DNA from: Bryoerythrophyllum caledonicum
Lineage: Eukaryota > Streptophyta > Bryopsida > Pottiales > Pottiaceae
Reading direction: 5' to 3'
Length of the DNA stretch: 64,000 nucleotides
Assembly: GCA_963971425.1 (NCBI GenBank)
Contig: OZ020514.1
Coordinates: forward strand, 28,012,602 to 28,076,601
Shown in pieces: positions 32,808 to 44,639 of this stretch. The notes beneath the pieces are model-generated. The model was not told the DNA's origin and searched no databases. It worked only from the letters and a program-made list of their open reading frames with translations. Numbering within the stretch: position 1 is the first letter of the stretch; each line of letters opens with the position of its first letter. The position numbers and the translations under genes are program-made.

Positions 32808-35244
32808 CACTACCGGAAATCCAAGGATAAATAACTATAGCACAAATAACAAGCCAAGAAATAATAACTCAACAATAACTCTAGAACTGCAGAGTTGCCC
32901 GTTTCCGGCTGCAAAACAACCAAAGTATTTCTGCAATTATTGATCTTTTTGTGGAAAGCAATGGGATGAATGCCACATAACTTCCAGTATCATTTGTATT
33001 GCCATCCCTAGGTTTTCATCTAAGTATTGTCGAATAGTGCTGATGTGGCAAGTATGTTAATGATGTGGATTGGGCCTTAGTAATTCTATAGTAATACATT
33101 TGAGAATAACTAATCAATAAGTGTATAATAACCAAGGCACTAATATAATTTATTACTATCAACAAACTCGTAGATATTTTTACGTAATTGTTGATGTGGA
33201 TTGATGCCTATTTATGTCCAGTAGTGCTGATGTGTCAAGTATGTAGGTGACGTCGATTGTGCCTTAGTAAGTCTCTAGTAATACATTCAAGAATATGTAA
33301 TCAATAATTGTAAAATAACTTGTTGAGTAATATAATCTATGACTAAAAACAAACTCATGGGTATTTTTACATAATTGATGACCAAAATGGTTGTCTATTT
33401 ATGTCCGATAGTATTGATATAGCAAGTACTTAGGTGACGTGGATTGTGCCTTAGTAAATTTGAAAGTAAGACATCCAAGAATAACTAATGAATAATCATG
33501 AAATAATTATAAAACAACTGGTGTAGTAGTGGCGGCTAGGTTTTATGGCAGCTAGAAATATGGCGGCTAGGATTTAGAGGGGATGAGGGCAAACCCCTTC
33601 AATCTCTCTCTTTCTTGTTGTGGAGCTTGTGTCTATAGAGAGAGAGCTAGAAGGTGGTAGTGTAGAGTTGTTAGTGGCTAAATCAATTGTTAGGGGTAGA
33701 AGAGTGCACACCGAGTACTTTGTGAAGGTTTTGTGAAGTAATGATAATCTTCTAAAACCCTATTGTGTGTTTGGAGGCAAGGCCAAATTAGTGGACATGA
33801 GATCTTGTTCTAAAAAAATTATTGTGTATAGGAGACCTTTTGGGTTGAGTAGATTAGGTCTCATTTCAGTAGATCCAATCTAGATCTAATCAATCTACCC
33901 ACTTCCAATCCATTTTCTACCATTACAGGGACCCCCATTTTGAAGAGGAAGAATACAAGGGACAACTCAAAGTTTGGTCCGGTGAATGCCACTTCCATAA
34001 AATTCTATATCTTACATCAATTGCCATTTTGTAGTTGTGTTTTAGTAAGTATATGATTATTGTGTAGTGATTATTTCATCATTTCAAAGTAACACACTTT
34101 TTCTTTATTAGTCATTTTTTAGTTATATTAGAGTCATTCTGTAATTATAAAATAGTCATTCAACAATTATTTTGAGTAAATATAGTTATTGTGTAGTAAT
34201 GCACCGAATTGATTATTTAATTACAATTGTGTTAAGTGGCTTGGCAGTACCATGTAGGAGATTTAGTTAAACAATGTAGAAGATTTAGTACCATGTCGGA
34301 AAATCAGAGATATGGTAATATTTTAGAATATCCAATTTTTTGAAACTCAGCCATGACTAAGGGCTGATTTTTTATTAGCCATGTATTTTTTGGCATTGAT
34401 AGGGATTGTGGTACTACATTTTGGCTCAAGCTTTGGAGCATTTTGTTGAATTGGACTATACTTCACTACTTATTTACTCTTTTACTTGTAAACAAATCAC
34501 AAAGTTTGTCTTGGTTTTTGAGCACATATTGTGTACGCAATCCCTAGTAATACATATCTAATAACTAATTAAGTCACTTCAAAATAACTAATCAATCACT
34601 ATGTAATAACTGTAAGGGATTATTCTCAATAACTCTTCAACAACTATGAAAGTACCTGAATTTTCATTAGAAAATGATTGAAATGAATAGAAAAATCTCT
34701 GGAACAGCTATTTAATAACTAATGAATAATTGTGGCGTATCTAAAAAATATCTGAAAATAACTAGAGAAAAACTACAAAATAACTAATAAATAACTATAT
34801 AGTGTACACTTAGATTTCATCCAATCAAACGCCTCCACGTAATAACAAGTGGGTCCCAAAAGAAGTAACACCTAAGCTGTCATATATAATTACACGTCAT
34901 CATCAAAATACATCATCACCCATCTCAACTGCCACCTCAATCTCCACATCATTGTGAAATCCACGTCAATATTTTCCTCAAATTCCACGTCATACTCAAA
35001 TCCACGTCATCAACCACCTCACCATTGCCCGTGATGACGTTCCATGTAAGCACATCGATGAGATATCCACGCGGCAAGAAATAATTAGTATAGAAATCAA
35101 TAACTCACAACAAAAATTGTGTCCGTTTCAAAAAATTCTGTAGATATTCTTTGGTTTTGCCCCTTTGTTTGGTTATTGATTGCCAACCTATAACTAAACA
35201 AAGAGGCAAATCCCTAGTAATTTATCCGTGGATTTCTAATTGTG
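32808..35244. mobile_element. Non-autonomous CACTA (EnSpm)-type DNA transposon, 2,437 bp
   Basis: The left end begins CACTACCGGAAATCCAAGG. The right end, reverse-complemented, begins CACAATTAGAAATCCACGG, and the similarity continues through GGATAAAT. GAA lies directly outside both ends (32805-32807 and 35245-35247), the 3-bp duplication expected of CACTA elements. Subterminal zones are filled with short repeats in opposite orientation: ATGACGTGGATT-like words on the left (33.06-33.45 kb) and AATCCACGTCAT-like words on the right (34.9-35.05 kb), as in EnSpm where transposase binds subterminal arrays. AATAACTAA words are also abundant. No transposase frame is present, so movement would depend on another element. 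Confidence 0.88.
33015..33515 (+). repeat. 187-bp tandem repeat inside the CACTA-type element, about 2.7 copies
   Basis: Anchors AGTGCTGATGTGGCAAGTATG, its variants and GCCTTAGTAA recur at 33036, 33223 and 33410, exactly 187 bp apart each time. Units also carry AATAACTAATCAATAA-like words and a TGACGTGGAT motif. It forms the left subterminal region of the transposon. Confidence 0.88.
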
Positions 35245-35247
35245 GAA

Positions 35248-35997
35248 GTCACCCACAAGTACTCACTTAAGAATACATAGGAGGGGTATCTGATACCTCA
35301 TACCTTCTTTCTGCTTCTCAGAATTTAGTCAGTGGATCCCAAGCAAGTTTATCATCCCGCATATTGTAAGATTCATAACACCGGCGCATTCAATATTTCA
35401 GTTGGCTATCTTGTCGTTTGAAGTGGCTATTAGATTCATCCCTTACCACTAAATATCCGCTTTGGAGATGCAAACGAGGATGATTGTATTTTGAGTGACA
35501 AGACAAAAGCAGCTGGCAACAACAATTGCCACGACAAGGTGTATAATGACAATGATAATCTCGGGGCCTTTAGTTATTTCATGGAATCTGACTTAGAGAC
35601 TGAAATGGGCATTGAAGGTGATGAAAATATTTCATCGACAAGTCACCGACAACAAAAAAATTATCCTTACTATGATTCATTTGCCACCCTCAATTGTTCC
35701 GGTGATCTAGACTCCTTTTTGAATTGACCACAATAAATGAACAAATATTGGCATCTTTTTAATAACATTTTTGCTATAACTAGGCATGCAACAATCTAAG
35801 TATGCTTGTAGCATGACGCATGCAGTTTCAGAATTCTTAGAGATACAAACATTGTGGTCCTCTCAGTTGAAAAAGCCAATGATCTCTAGATAACCAAAAT
35901 TTGCAGGTGATTTATGCACACGTGCTCTAAAGGTGGTTCCATACTTTTTGAGTGCGTTGTATTATCCTCAGAGCATATTCAATTAATAAGCAAGGAT
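35248..35997. other. No certain gene
   Basis: A 78-codon plus-strand frame at 35491-35727 is Asn/Asp-rich and opens MSDKTKAAGNNNCHDK. It has a protein-like composition but no recognisable domain and no clear neighbours. It could be an exon or chance. Confidence 0.3.
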
Positions 35998-36610
35998 GGC
36001 GGGCTTGTGGGAGTGCCAAAGCATTCTTATAGAGGTGGTTGGAAAAGCTTTTGCCCAAGGACGGTGTATTGGTGTCCAAGTTCGGCTCCTTCAAGACCTA
36101 GAAGAGTACCAACTGAACTTTATTTTTCCATTATTTTCTTCAAGAACAAGATTTTTGTGCCCTGATTCAACATATAGACTCAGCAATATACATGATGTAT
36201 TTTTATTCTCCATAGTATGAAAAATAATCCATGATGATTATTGATATGGCTAATGAAATTAGTACATATGTCCTCTCGACACAAAGTCCAAAAATCCAGC
36301 ACCTTGTCCAAGATATTTTTAGTTCATCTAACATTTTATTGGCCACAATGTATTTAGATTTTCTCAATCAACAATTGACACTCAACAACAATTTTACAAA
36401 GTGCTCCAAAACAAATATATTACATAGTATATTTTTTTTATCCAAAAGAAAGTAACCTTAGAGAATTTTTATCCAACAAATAAGGGTGATGGGCTTGTCA
36501 GAGTGCCAAAGGATCTTTATAAAGGTGGTTAGAAAAAGCTTTTGTCCAAGGACAATGAATCCGTCTCCAAGTTTTTTTGCCTTTAAGACGTAGACGAGTG
36601 CAAACTAGAT
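35998..36610 (+). repeat. Pair of direct repeats of about 120 bp (35998-36117 and 36489-36610)
   Basis: Both copies contain GGGCTTGT, GAGTGCCAAAG, AGGTGGTT, AAAAGCTTTTG and CCAAGGAC in the same order, 490 bp apart. In one plus-strand frame both read VPKxxYxGGW, so the segment may be coding in origin. The sequence between the copies is AT-rich and not repeated. Confidence 0.8.
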
Positions 36611-37469
36611 AGCTTAAAAAGGTGCTAGAAATTACGATGCTGCCAATTGTTTTGTTGGGAGAATACATGCAAGATTGAGTAGAGGTTGTACACCTCAAGC
36701 TTCAAATAACAGCGCAAGACAACGTATGAAATTCAGGACCACTTTTCTCACTTTCCAGATTCTACAAGCCCAATATTACCTCCTTGGTGTTGTTGTCTCT
36801 GAAGTTGCCAAGTACTTCATTCACAAAGTCTTTAGGTCTACATATTTCATCTTCTCATCTAATTCCAAGATGGGTCGCATGAACGGCAACCACAGTATCC
36901 AAGCATTGTGCGCACCAAGCCTTAGACAGTTTAGGCACGTAAAACCATATCAACAACAATGCGGACCAAATGCCAAATGGGTTATGTGTCATTAGAAATA
37001 CAACGGCCAATGCGTTGAAGGGTGCTTTCCGTTGCAATGAATTGGAATCACCTATAAGACATGGCCAACTTTGTTAGTATTGTCTTTAATTCTTGCTATG
37101 TATGCATATTCCTTGGTCTATCTTCTCTGTCCATATTTACCTACTTTGTCAACAGATCGCCAAGAAAGCATTCATTGTTTGCATCATTGGCTAACCACCA
37201 ATGCCATTGTCCTTTTGTATTGTTGAATGATCATACAAAATATTCTATCCAAGTACATGTCAAATGCTAAGCCAAGCCGACTTTGCAATCTGCGCTTAGT
37301 CACATAAAAAAGCGGCTTTAAAGAGACTATTGTGGTTAAGTCTGTAAGTAGCAACTTCTTGAGGTGCTTGAAGTGCAACTTCCTTGATGATTGCAAAAGA
37401 TCTACACGGGTCAGAGAAATGGCAGGGACTCACACATGGGAGAAATAGACACCTAAACTAAAAAAGGCG

Positions 37470-38069
37470 TGCATGAATGTGTACTCTCGCTGGACCGATC
37501 AATCCATTTAGTACATGTCCAAGTATTGGCATGCTTATTCATGGCCATGGCGATGGTGCCTATGCACTTACTTGACGTCATTATGGCCGGAGGGCTCGAA
37601 TTTCACCATATCCTCACTCTATCGTGTTCTGAGAGCATTACAAGAGCGCCCCATGCGAGAATCCAAAGAACTTTTCTCTTGCCATCCTAGAATCATTTTT
37701 TTGAAGCTCTACTTTAAAGCAAGTCCTTGTATAATTCCTCGATTTCCAAACCTATAGGAGATCCGTTTTCACATGCTCCTCATGGCAGACCCTAAGTGCC
37801 GCTTCCTTGGAAGTTATTTCTCCAGCTTGATATCTCTACCAAAGTAAAACAATAATCAACTTCTCATGGAGTTTGGCTTATTTTTTACATCAAAGCAAAT
37901 TTTCAAAGAGGTCATCATGGAATTCTTGATTGTTGGTCACATTCTTGAGGATATTGAGATACATTTTAGTTTCCTTTCTAAGTTCATCAAACAAAATAAT
38001 ACCTACTATTTTATTGACCTCATGAAAGCATTTTATGGACTCATTGAGGATTGTCACCTCCATACTTGA
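37470..38069 (+). pseudogene. DUF7869-like family fragment, copy 1
   Basis: Two blocks match the minus-strand copy at 54.8-57.2 kb in order. A block around 37.5-37.7 kb reads YLTSLWPEGSNFTISSLYRV, equivalent to THYAPTLWPGDSNTTIFSL there. The second block contains FLIVGHILEDIE (VGH at 37932) followed by FSFLSKFIKQNNTYYF and DLMKAF. VGHTHEDID is the signature I associate with DUF7869, an uncharacterised eukaryotic family often present in many copies. Between the blocks the frame is broken. The biochemical role is unknown; multicopy occurrence suggests a mobile or formerly mobile origin. Confidence 0.6.
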
Positions 38070-41000
38070 GCTTGTGTAAGAGGTTGCGGATTTTATGAGT
38101 AATATTGATGCCTACCAAGGATCCGTGGTCGGCAAGGAGCCAATTGAAATGCTCTCCGCTTACATAAAATTGGTGACCTTGAATGAAATAATCAACCAGG
38201 TCCTACAACAAGATCTGGCAGCAGTTGAATTGTAGGCAACACTTAGGAAGCAATATGTCAATTATCAACCTAGTATAGATATGATCAGTTGTCACCTTCA
38301 TCTCTACAATTGAGTGAGATGCTTGCAGCCTCCAAAGACACTACAATAGTGGTCTTTACCTTCATTGGAAAATGCTGGGACTTTGGAGGGCCATTTAGTG
38401 TAAGATAGCTAACGGTGCATATACAAAATGATTCTGCACACTACTTCCAATTAGAGACCATTTTCCCTTTTCATCTTTTGGTCCAACACTCCCTTGCAAC
38501 AATTTTCTTGGTTTCCTTTTCTTCTTTTAAAGATATCCACCATTTAATTCTGAATCTCCCATAACTATCTCCTAAATTTAGACTAAAGCACTAAAATTTG
38601 ATCAATCGAGTCGAAAAGGACATGTCCGGTGCTTGGATGGTAGAGGACAAAATTCCCAAGTACAATGTTTGGAAATGGATTGAAGAATAACTTTAGACGG
38701 TTAAATTTAGCCTTTAGGGCCACAAAAAGGGTTTGCATTGTGGTCTTCTTCATGGATAACTATTTAAATGCCATTAATGTCATCAAGCGATCCAAACTGC
38801 AAGCATGATCTGATAGTTGAATCTAAATAGGCATCTAGATCCTCTCCAATTTCATTAAAAATTATGGAGAAATGAGCAATATTCATCATTCTATGATGTG
38901 CCTATGCAAATGGATAAAAAAATGGTTTTTAGGAGTAAGAGGGATTGGTGGTGTTGGTGGCAAATTATTTGGAGGAGCTTGATATGGTATTGATGGAGGT
39001 TCTATGGATGGAGATGGTGTATCAAGTGATGATAGAGTAAAGCAGTGATCTTTGGCACTAGTTTTTCTTCTATTTCTTGAACTATCCACACTTGTAGCAG
39101 AGTTACTACCACTCTTATTCAATTTCCTCTTGTTTCAATTGTTATGCCTTACTTTCTTTTTACACACCAAATAGGTCTACTTCCTCTCGTGCATTAAAAT
39201 TTAATACACTTGGTACAATAGCTTCTCTAATTAAATCTACTTTTTGGAAAAAAAATTGAATATCCCCATCTAAATGTGGATTCTCATTTTCACTTTCTAC
39301 AGTTACTTATTTGATGAATTTTTCTAGAAAGATACTGTCTTCTACACTAGCGCAAAACAAGGACTTTGGATGTTGGGATTGGAGGCTCCCAAGAGGCAGC
39401 TCTTGTTTTCGTTTCCTTTCATAGAGGCTATTTTAGCTTTCTCTCTCTCCTCCATTTTCATGCCTTTGCATTTTTTACTCTGCCGTGGTTGTGTGTTGGG
39501 CAAATTGGAAGTGTCACTTCTTGGGTCGTGCTCATTGTCTTCAAATGTTTCATAGGAAGTTGTCTTGTTGTAGATGTAAACTAAGACAATTAGCACGGAA
39601 ATTACTTTGCTACGTTAAGGATATGTAATTAGACTGGCTATCAAGTGTAGATGTAGACAATTGGTCAAATATGAATACACGAGATGAGTTTGGTATTGAT
39701 TCGGAGGACCTGTAGAGTATCCATTTTGATGCCTCTAGGATATCCATCCACATTGCAATCTACGTATACTAACAGAGCTTCTTTCGGATATCAATAGAAA
39801 GTATCAACCGATTATTGACTTTGATGCCTTGAATGTTACAGATCCTTTGCGTGGAGGATATCCATCCATTAGCAATGAAGGCTTTAAATGTACAGAACAA
39901 GGTATAAAGCTTGCAATGTGCAAGAGTATCTACTCTATATAAAACATGATATCGTCCAAACAGTCACGAAGGGAAATGTATCGAGTGGCCAAGTAGGGTA
40001 TGTTCCCAATAGTCCTGTAAGACATTGACTTTGCTCCCAAATAGGATATTGATGACATGGAAAATAGGGTATTGATTGAGTTGGACAATAGATTATAAAT
40101 TGCGTTGGCCATCAGGATTCAATCTAGTTGGCCAACAGGGTATCAATTGAAGTTGCTAGCAAAATATCCATTAAAGTGGCCATCAAGATATAGTCTTACA
40201 CAAACAAGGTCGTATGGACTTCTGGGGAGGCGCTGTATTGTTGGATCTTATGCAATGCATGTCCATTTTCATAATAATTTTGTTTACCTTGTTATTTAAT
40301 AAATATTAAAATATTTTGGAGAATATTTATCATCTAGAAAAAATTAAAATACAATATACTACTCGTAGTTTCAAGTTTAGGTTGACCTCTGAATTATTCT
40401 AAGATAGTTTATTCATATTTTCATTTAATAAAAACAAGCTTCATTTAGCAATTCAAATAGAATGAAATATTTTACAAACTAGATTCTATCATTTCATAAC
40501 TCTTTTCTCCTATTCATCAATGAAAACTTATACAACTTGATGAACTAAAAGGAGAAGAAATTATTAACAATACAATGTATTAATCTCCATTTTCCTTTTG
40601 GTGTCTTTGTGAACTACCACATCCAATGCTTCTAAAGTCCATGCCCCCGTCCTGAATAGTCTGCATTGCACTTTGACATTTCTTCAAACCTATGGTGGCA
40701 TACTACTGCAAGAAACCATGCAACTGTGATGTTCGAAACTCTTTTACTTATATTATATATTGTGTTGACCTACTACTTCTTGTAATATGAGCACGGATAT
40801 CTTTTTTCCACTCTCTAAACTATTTAGTACTCCCAACTACAATTTTAATTCATGGCCCTCTTTGTTTGGACACATTGTCCTTGAGTTCATATGCAAAACA
40901 TACCTTTTCAACTCCTTGTACTTGTTCCAACACCAATGATTCCAAATGCTTAGATAAGATACATATTGTGCTTCCATTAAAGTACATTCCGTTCAACTTT

Positions 41001-42296
41001 ATAACTTCAATTTGCACACATTTCACTGAATTGGTACACAATCTTGTCTATAATTTGTTTCACAATCTATTGCAATGGCACTTATCTCACACAAATTATT
41101 ATTTATAATGTCCACTTTGCAGTGAGGTTATCTATGGCTTTTAGAAACACCGCAAACATAAAAGCCTCCACACCCTATACAGATTCAAATTTGAGGATTG
41201 AAAACGAGTTGCATATCAAACTCAAGGGTGAACAATAGAATGTACAAGTATGTACCTCACTTTGACACCGCCTTCTCTTGTTGGGATCCTGTACTTCAAT
41301 GAGATAATCAAAGCCCCACATGACCATTGCCTCCTCTGTAAAGTCTACGTCTTGACAGTGTCTAGAGTTTTGACTCTTTTGTTAGGCTGCTTTGTTCAAT
41401 GCATTACTATTACACAAAACTTAAATACTTTCATTTCTCAACCATTTGCATCCTGTTTATTTATAATAGACCCCTCCAAGGTGATGCTTGCAGCTTCATT
41501 TTGGAGTTTTGAAACTATTCCTAGTCTTGCCCTAAGCAACAAGACTACTTAGTTTCTTGAGACGCATCAACCATATGTCTTTGTATGCAACCAATTGGTA
41601 CTTGATGTGCAATATGCAACACAATCAATGCAAAGAGAAATATCAGTGCTTCATTAAACGGTGGGTTCTTTAGATACTTCACCAAACTCGTACCTATTGT
41701 AAGAACAATGTACAACTTCGAATGTTCATTATCATAGTCTGAAATGTAGAAGTGCACCAAATACTTTGTAGACAATGAGAACAATATCTGCACTGTCATT
41801 TTCTCTATAATTGTGATACGCCCGAGGACTTCAATTACAAAACTCTTTAAGCAAACTAATTCAAGCCCTAGCAAACTATACATCTGATCTCAAAATATAT
41901 TGATCACATGCAGTCATTATTCACTTTGTACCGAAGTAATTGCACCACACTATGGTCTATCCCCAAGTTGAAATAGAGATTTTCATACAATGAGTAGAAT
42001 CCAGTACAACCAGTACAAACTTTGCAAAATTAGGAATCCCTAAGATATCGACGACTTTGATAATTTGGAGCAAATCGTAGCCATTGTACACATTGTATAT
42101 TGTCGCATGTCTCACACAATCTATTCATGATTAGGTCGAGTTATGCAACAAGTGGTGTGCTTAAGATCAATCCAAGGAAGGGATTTATGGTTGATGCAAC
42201 TCAGATAGTCTCTAGGGTTTTTAGATTACTGTGTTTGCATGTTTAGTTTGTAGATTTTATTTTAGTACTTTGTTAAGATTGCTTCTTCTGCTGCCA
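38070..42296. other. No gene seen; AT-rich DNA with short unsupported frames
   Basis: Open frames of 60-112 codons occur on both strands. The two most protein-like are minus-strand: 39122-38886, Pro/Ser-rich, and 39596-39342, Lys/Glu-rich with a KKCKGMKMEEREKAK stretch. Neither has a recognisable domain. Around 39.75-40.2 kb TATCCAT/TATCAAT-type words recur irregularly. I see no clear element ends. Confidence 0.35.
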
Positions 42297-44620
42297 ATGG
42301 CAAATGCTCGCAATGCGAGTAGGCATGTGGGAACAAAGAGGAAGGGTCCTCGTTTGAGGGCTCCGGAACACGATAAATCTCTACAAAGTCTAAGAAAATG
42401 GAAGGCAGAGCAAAAAATAAAACGTCCATAACTACAGGGAAGAGAGAAGAAGAGTCAAGATTGCATGCCAGTACCTCGTCGAACATTTCACTCGTCGACA
42501 AGGTAGTGAAATGTCCTCATGCGAACTATGACGTGTTGTATCCAAGATCCTGAATTTTTTCTTGTATATGATGCAAGCTTGTTCAATGACATCTTTAATG
42601 CTGAAGATCATGGAGTGTTTTTTTAAAAGATGAGCCCACCAAGCCTTTCCTTCTAGAGAATTATCCCTACAAATAAGATGCACAAGTTCAGTTAAATTTT
42701 TTATAGAATTATAAATAGGAGTTGGAGGCTATCAAAGGTGTTGAACCTGCAGACAAGCTTGCCACGAAGAGTGTACCTCTAGATGCAATTGTATCTAGAA
42801 ATGCGACTAACATAAAAGCATTGTCTAGGATGTTGAAGGTAAATCCTACAAACTTAAGGTTACCCCACTTATTTAACAATTCTTGGCAAAATTATTGGAT
42901 ATTTTTTTTTACAAATTTTTGCTTCAACTTGTATGGTTACTATCTGGGTTGAACTCACTTATTCTCATGTTTTCTTATAGTTTTTGCACTTTCGTGCAAA
43001 CCGCTTTTTACAACAGATTTGTAAAAACGCATCCTCAAGTTGCAATTAAGCTTAGGACTTTTGAAAAATTGAAGCTATATTTTGTACGAGCTTGCAATGA
43101 GATGAACGTACGTTGCTGTCGCTACTACGTTGAGTTTAATATGCTTAGAAACGGATTGAATTGCATTTGAGATGCACGAAAAGGAATCCACATCCTCCAA
43201 GACTGCAAGTGCGAGTGTACAACTTGTCGATTTCAAATTGATGAAGATAATTGATAATCCCATTATGAGATATATGCTGGAGCAACATCACTTTCACAAA
43301 AGATTGTTTGCTCTAAAGTAGAGAATTTGAAGTGGTATGCATTGTCATGCGTCATGGTTACGTGCAAGGATTGTGGTATTTGGATGTTGTTGGTTTACCC
43401 CCTAAAATTTTTGGCATCGACAACTGTTACATGGAAGTGTTTTGAGAATAAAGTCATTGGACTCACTTCGGAGAGGAAAACAAAGAAGAGGATTGTAGAG
43501 GCATACAAGGAGACCTCCGCTTAAGTATATTTTTGAATACTTGAAGTCGAAATTGCCCGAGTTTTTCCAACACAATTTCATTGTACGATGGCATAATGAC
43601 GACTGCAAGTTGTCAATGAAATGCTTGTGTGAAGACATGATTCTATCCCATATTGACTATGCGGAGAACTACACTTTTAAGATTCAAGACCAAATACAAA
43701 GCATGTATCGGTGCCCAACACAAATTAGTGTCCTTGTACACATTAGGTACATGATCAATAAAAAAGGAGATATCGTCAAGGATTCTCATTTCTATATATC
43801 AGATGATGACAAGTATGCTTTCCTCTTTGGTCAACACTGTTTAATGCAACACAGGTAATGGCTGTAGTCTTAAGATAAGTTACTACATTTTTTTCCTACG
43901 CCGTTCAAAAAACGTGTAGATATATAATATATAAATTGTATATACATACACACTATGTACAAATGCGTACACTATGTACAAAATACTTAGTTTGACAAGG
44001 ATTAGAAGGCACCAACGTTTGTTTGTAAATTTTGTCTTTGTAGGTATTTGCCCAAAATACCATATTGAATGGTCTGACAGATGTGCATGCCCGTTCAAGG
44101 GTGCCTAAGCGTTTTACTTCATTGTAAGATATTTTGGCCTAACCTATGGTTGTTCCGTGAGTTGGAATTATTTGGTCTACGGCACGGAAAGGAGGAATGA
44201 GATTGTGAACGTGTTGTTGTCAAACGTACTTATGCAATCTCAACTACATGACATATTGAAAAGGATGCAAAACACACATGACGCAATATCTTTTCTAAAT
44301 TGAGATGATGGATGGGCCAACATATACGAATTTTAAGAAGATGGGCATTAAGGAAGCTAACAAATATTTTTGAAAAAATTCCAAAGATTGCATGAGGAAA
44401 CTTAGTTTTAACCGCGAGACGATAAATAGTTCTCAAGCTCTTCATTTAATCTACTCATTTTTTGTAGCTGATCCAACCTTGCTATTTGTTTGGAAATTGT
44501 CATGCTTTTGTGCATATTGCTTTGATGTTGATTGCACTAATTGTGTCAATAAATCTCATGTTTAGGGTTGGGAATTGGTGAAATTAAAACCATCAAACCT
44601 TACTGACGTATGAGAGCACA
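42297..44620 (+). pseudogene. DUF7869-like family gene, copy 2, most extensive plus-strand copy, decayed
   Basis: From the ATG at 42297 the product starts MANARNASRHVGTKRKGPRL, like copy 4 at 59519. Aligned exon-1 sequence runs to about 42860 with stops. The intron acceptor AG of copy 4 is AA here (42998-42999). Exon 2 begins FYNRFVKTHP and contains YFVRACNEMNVRCCRYYVEF. Later come YALSCVMVTCKDCGIW, DYAENYTF (43655-43678), FYISDDDKYAF and, after a likely second intron (43855-44043), WSDRC...FKGA and SCFCAYCFDVDCTNC. This order (DxAENY, YISDD, WSDGC, C-X-C cluster) is typical of the uncharacterised family I link to DUF7869. Stops and frameshifts make it inactive. An RNase H-like transposase origin is possible but not proven. 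Confidence 0.7.
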
Positions 44621-44639
44621 TGCCAATAAAGTAAAGGGC

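Noticed and set aside
34200..34800. AATAACTAATNAATAA words as a separate minisatellite
   Set aside because: They lie inside the CACTA-type element and are better explained as part of its subterminal repeat content.
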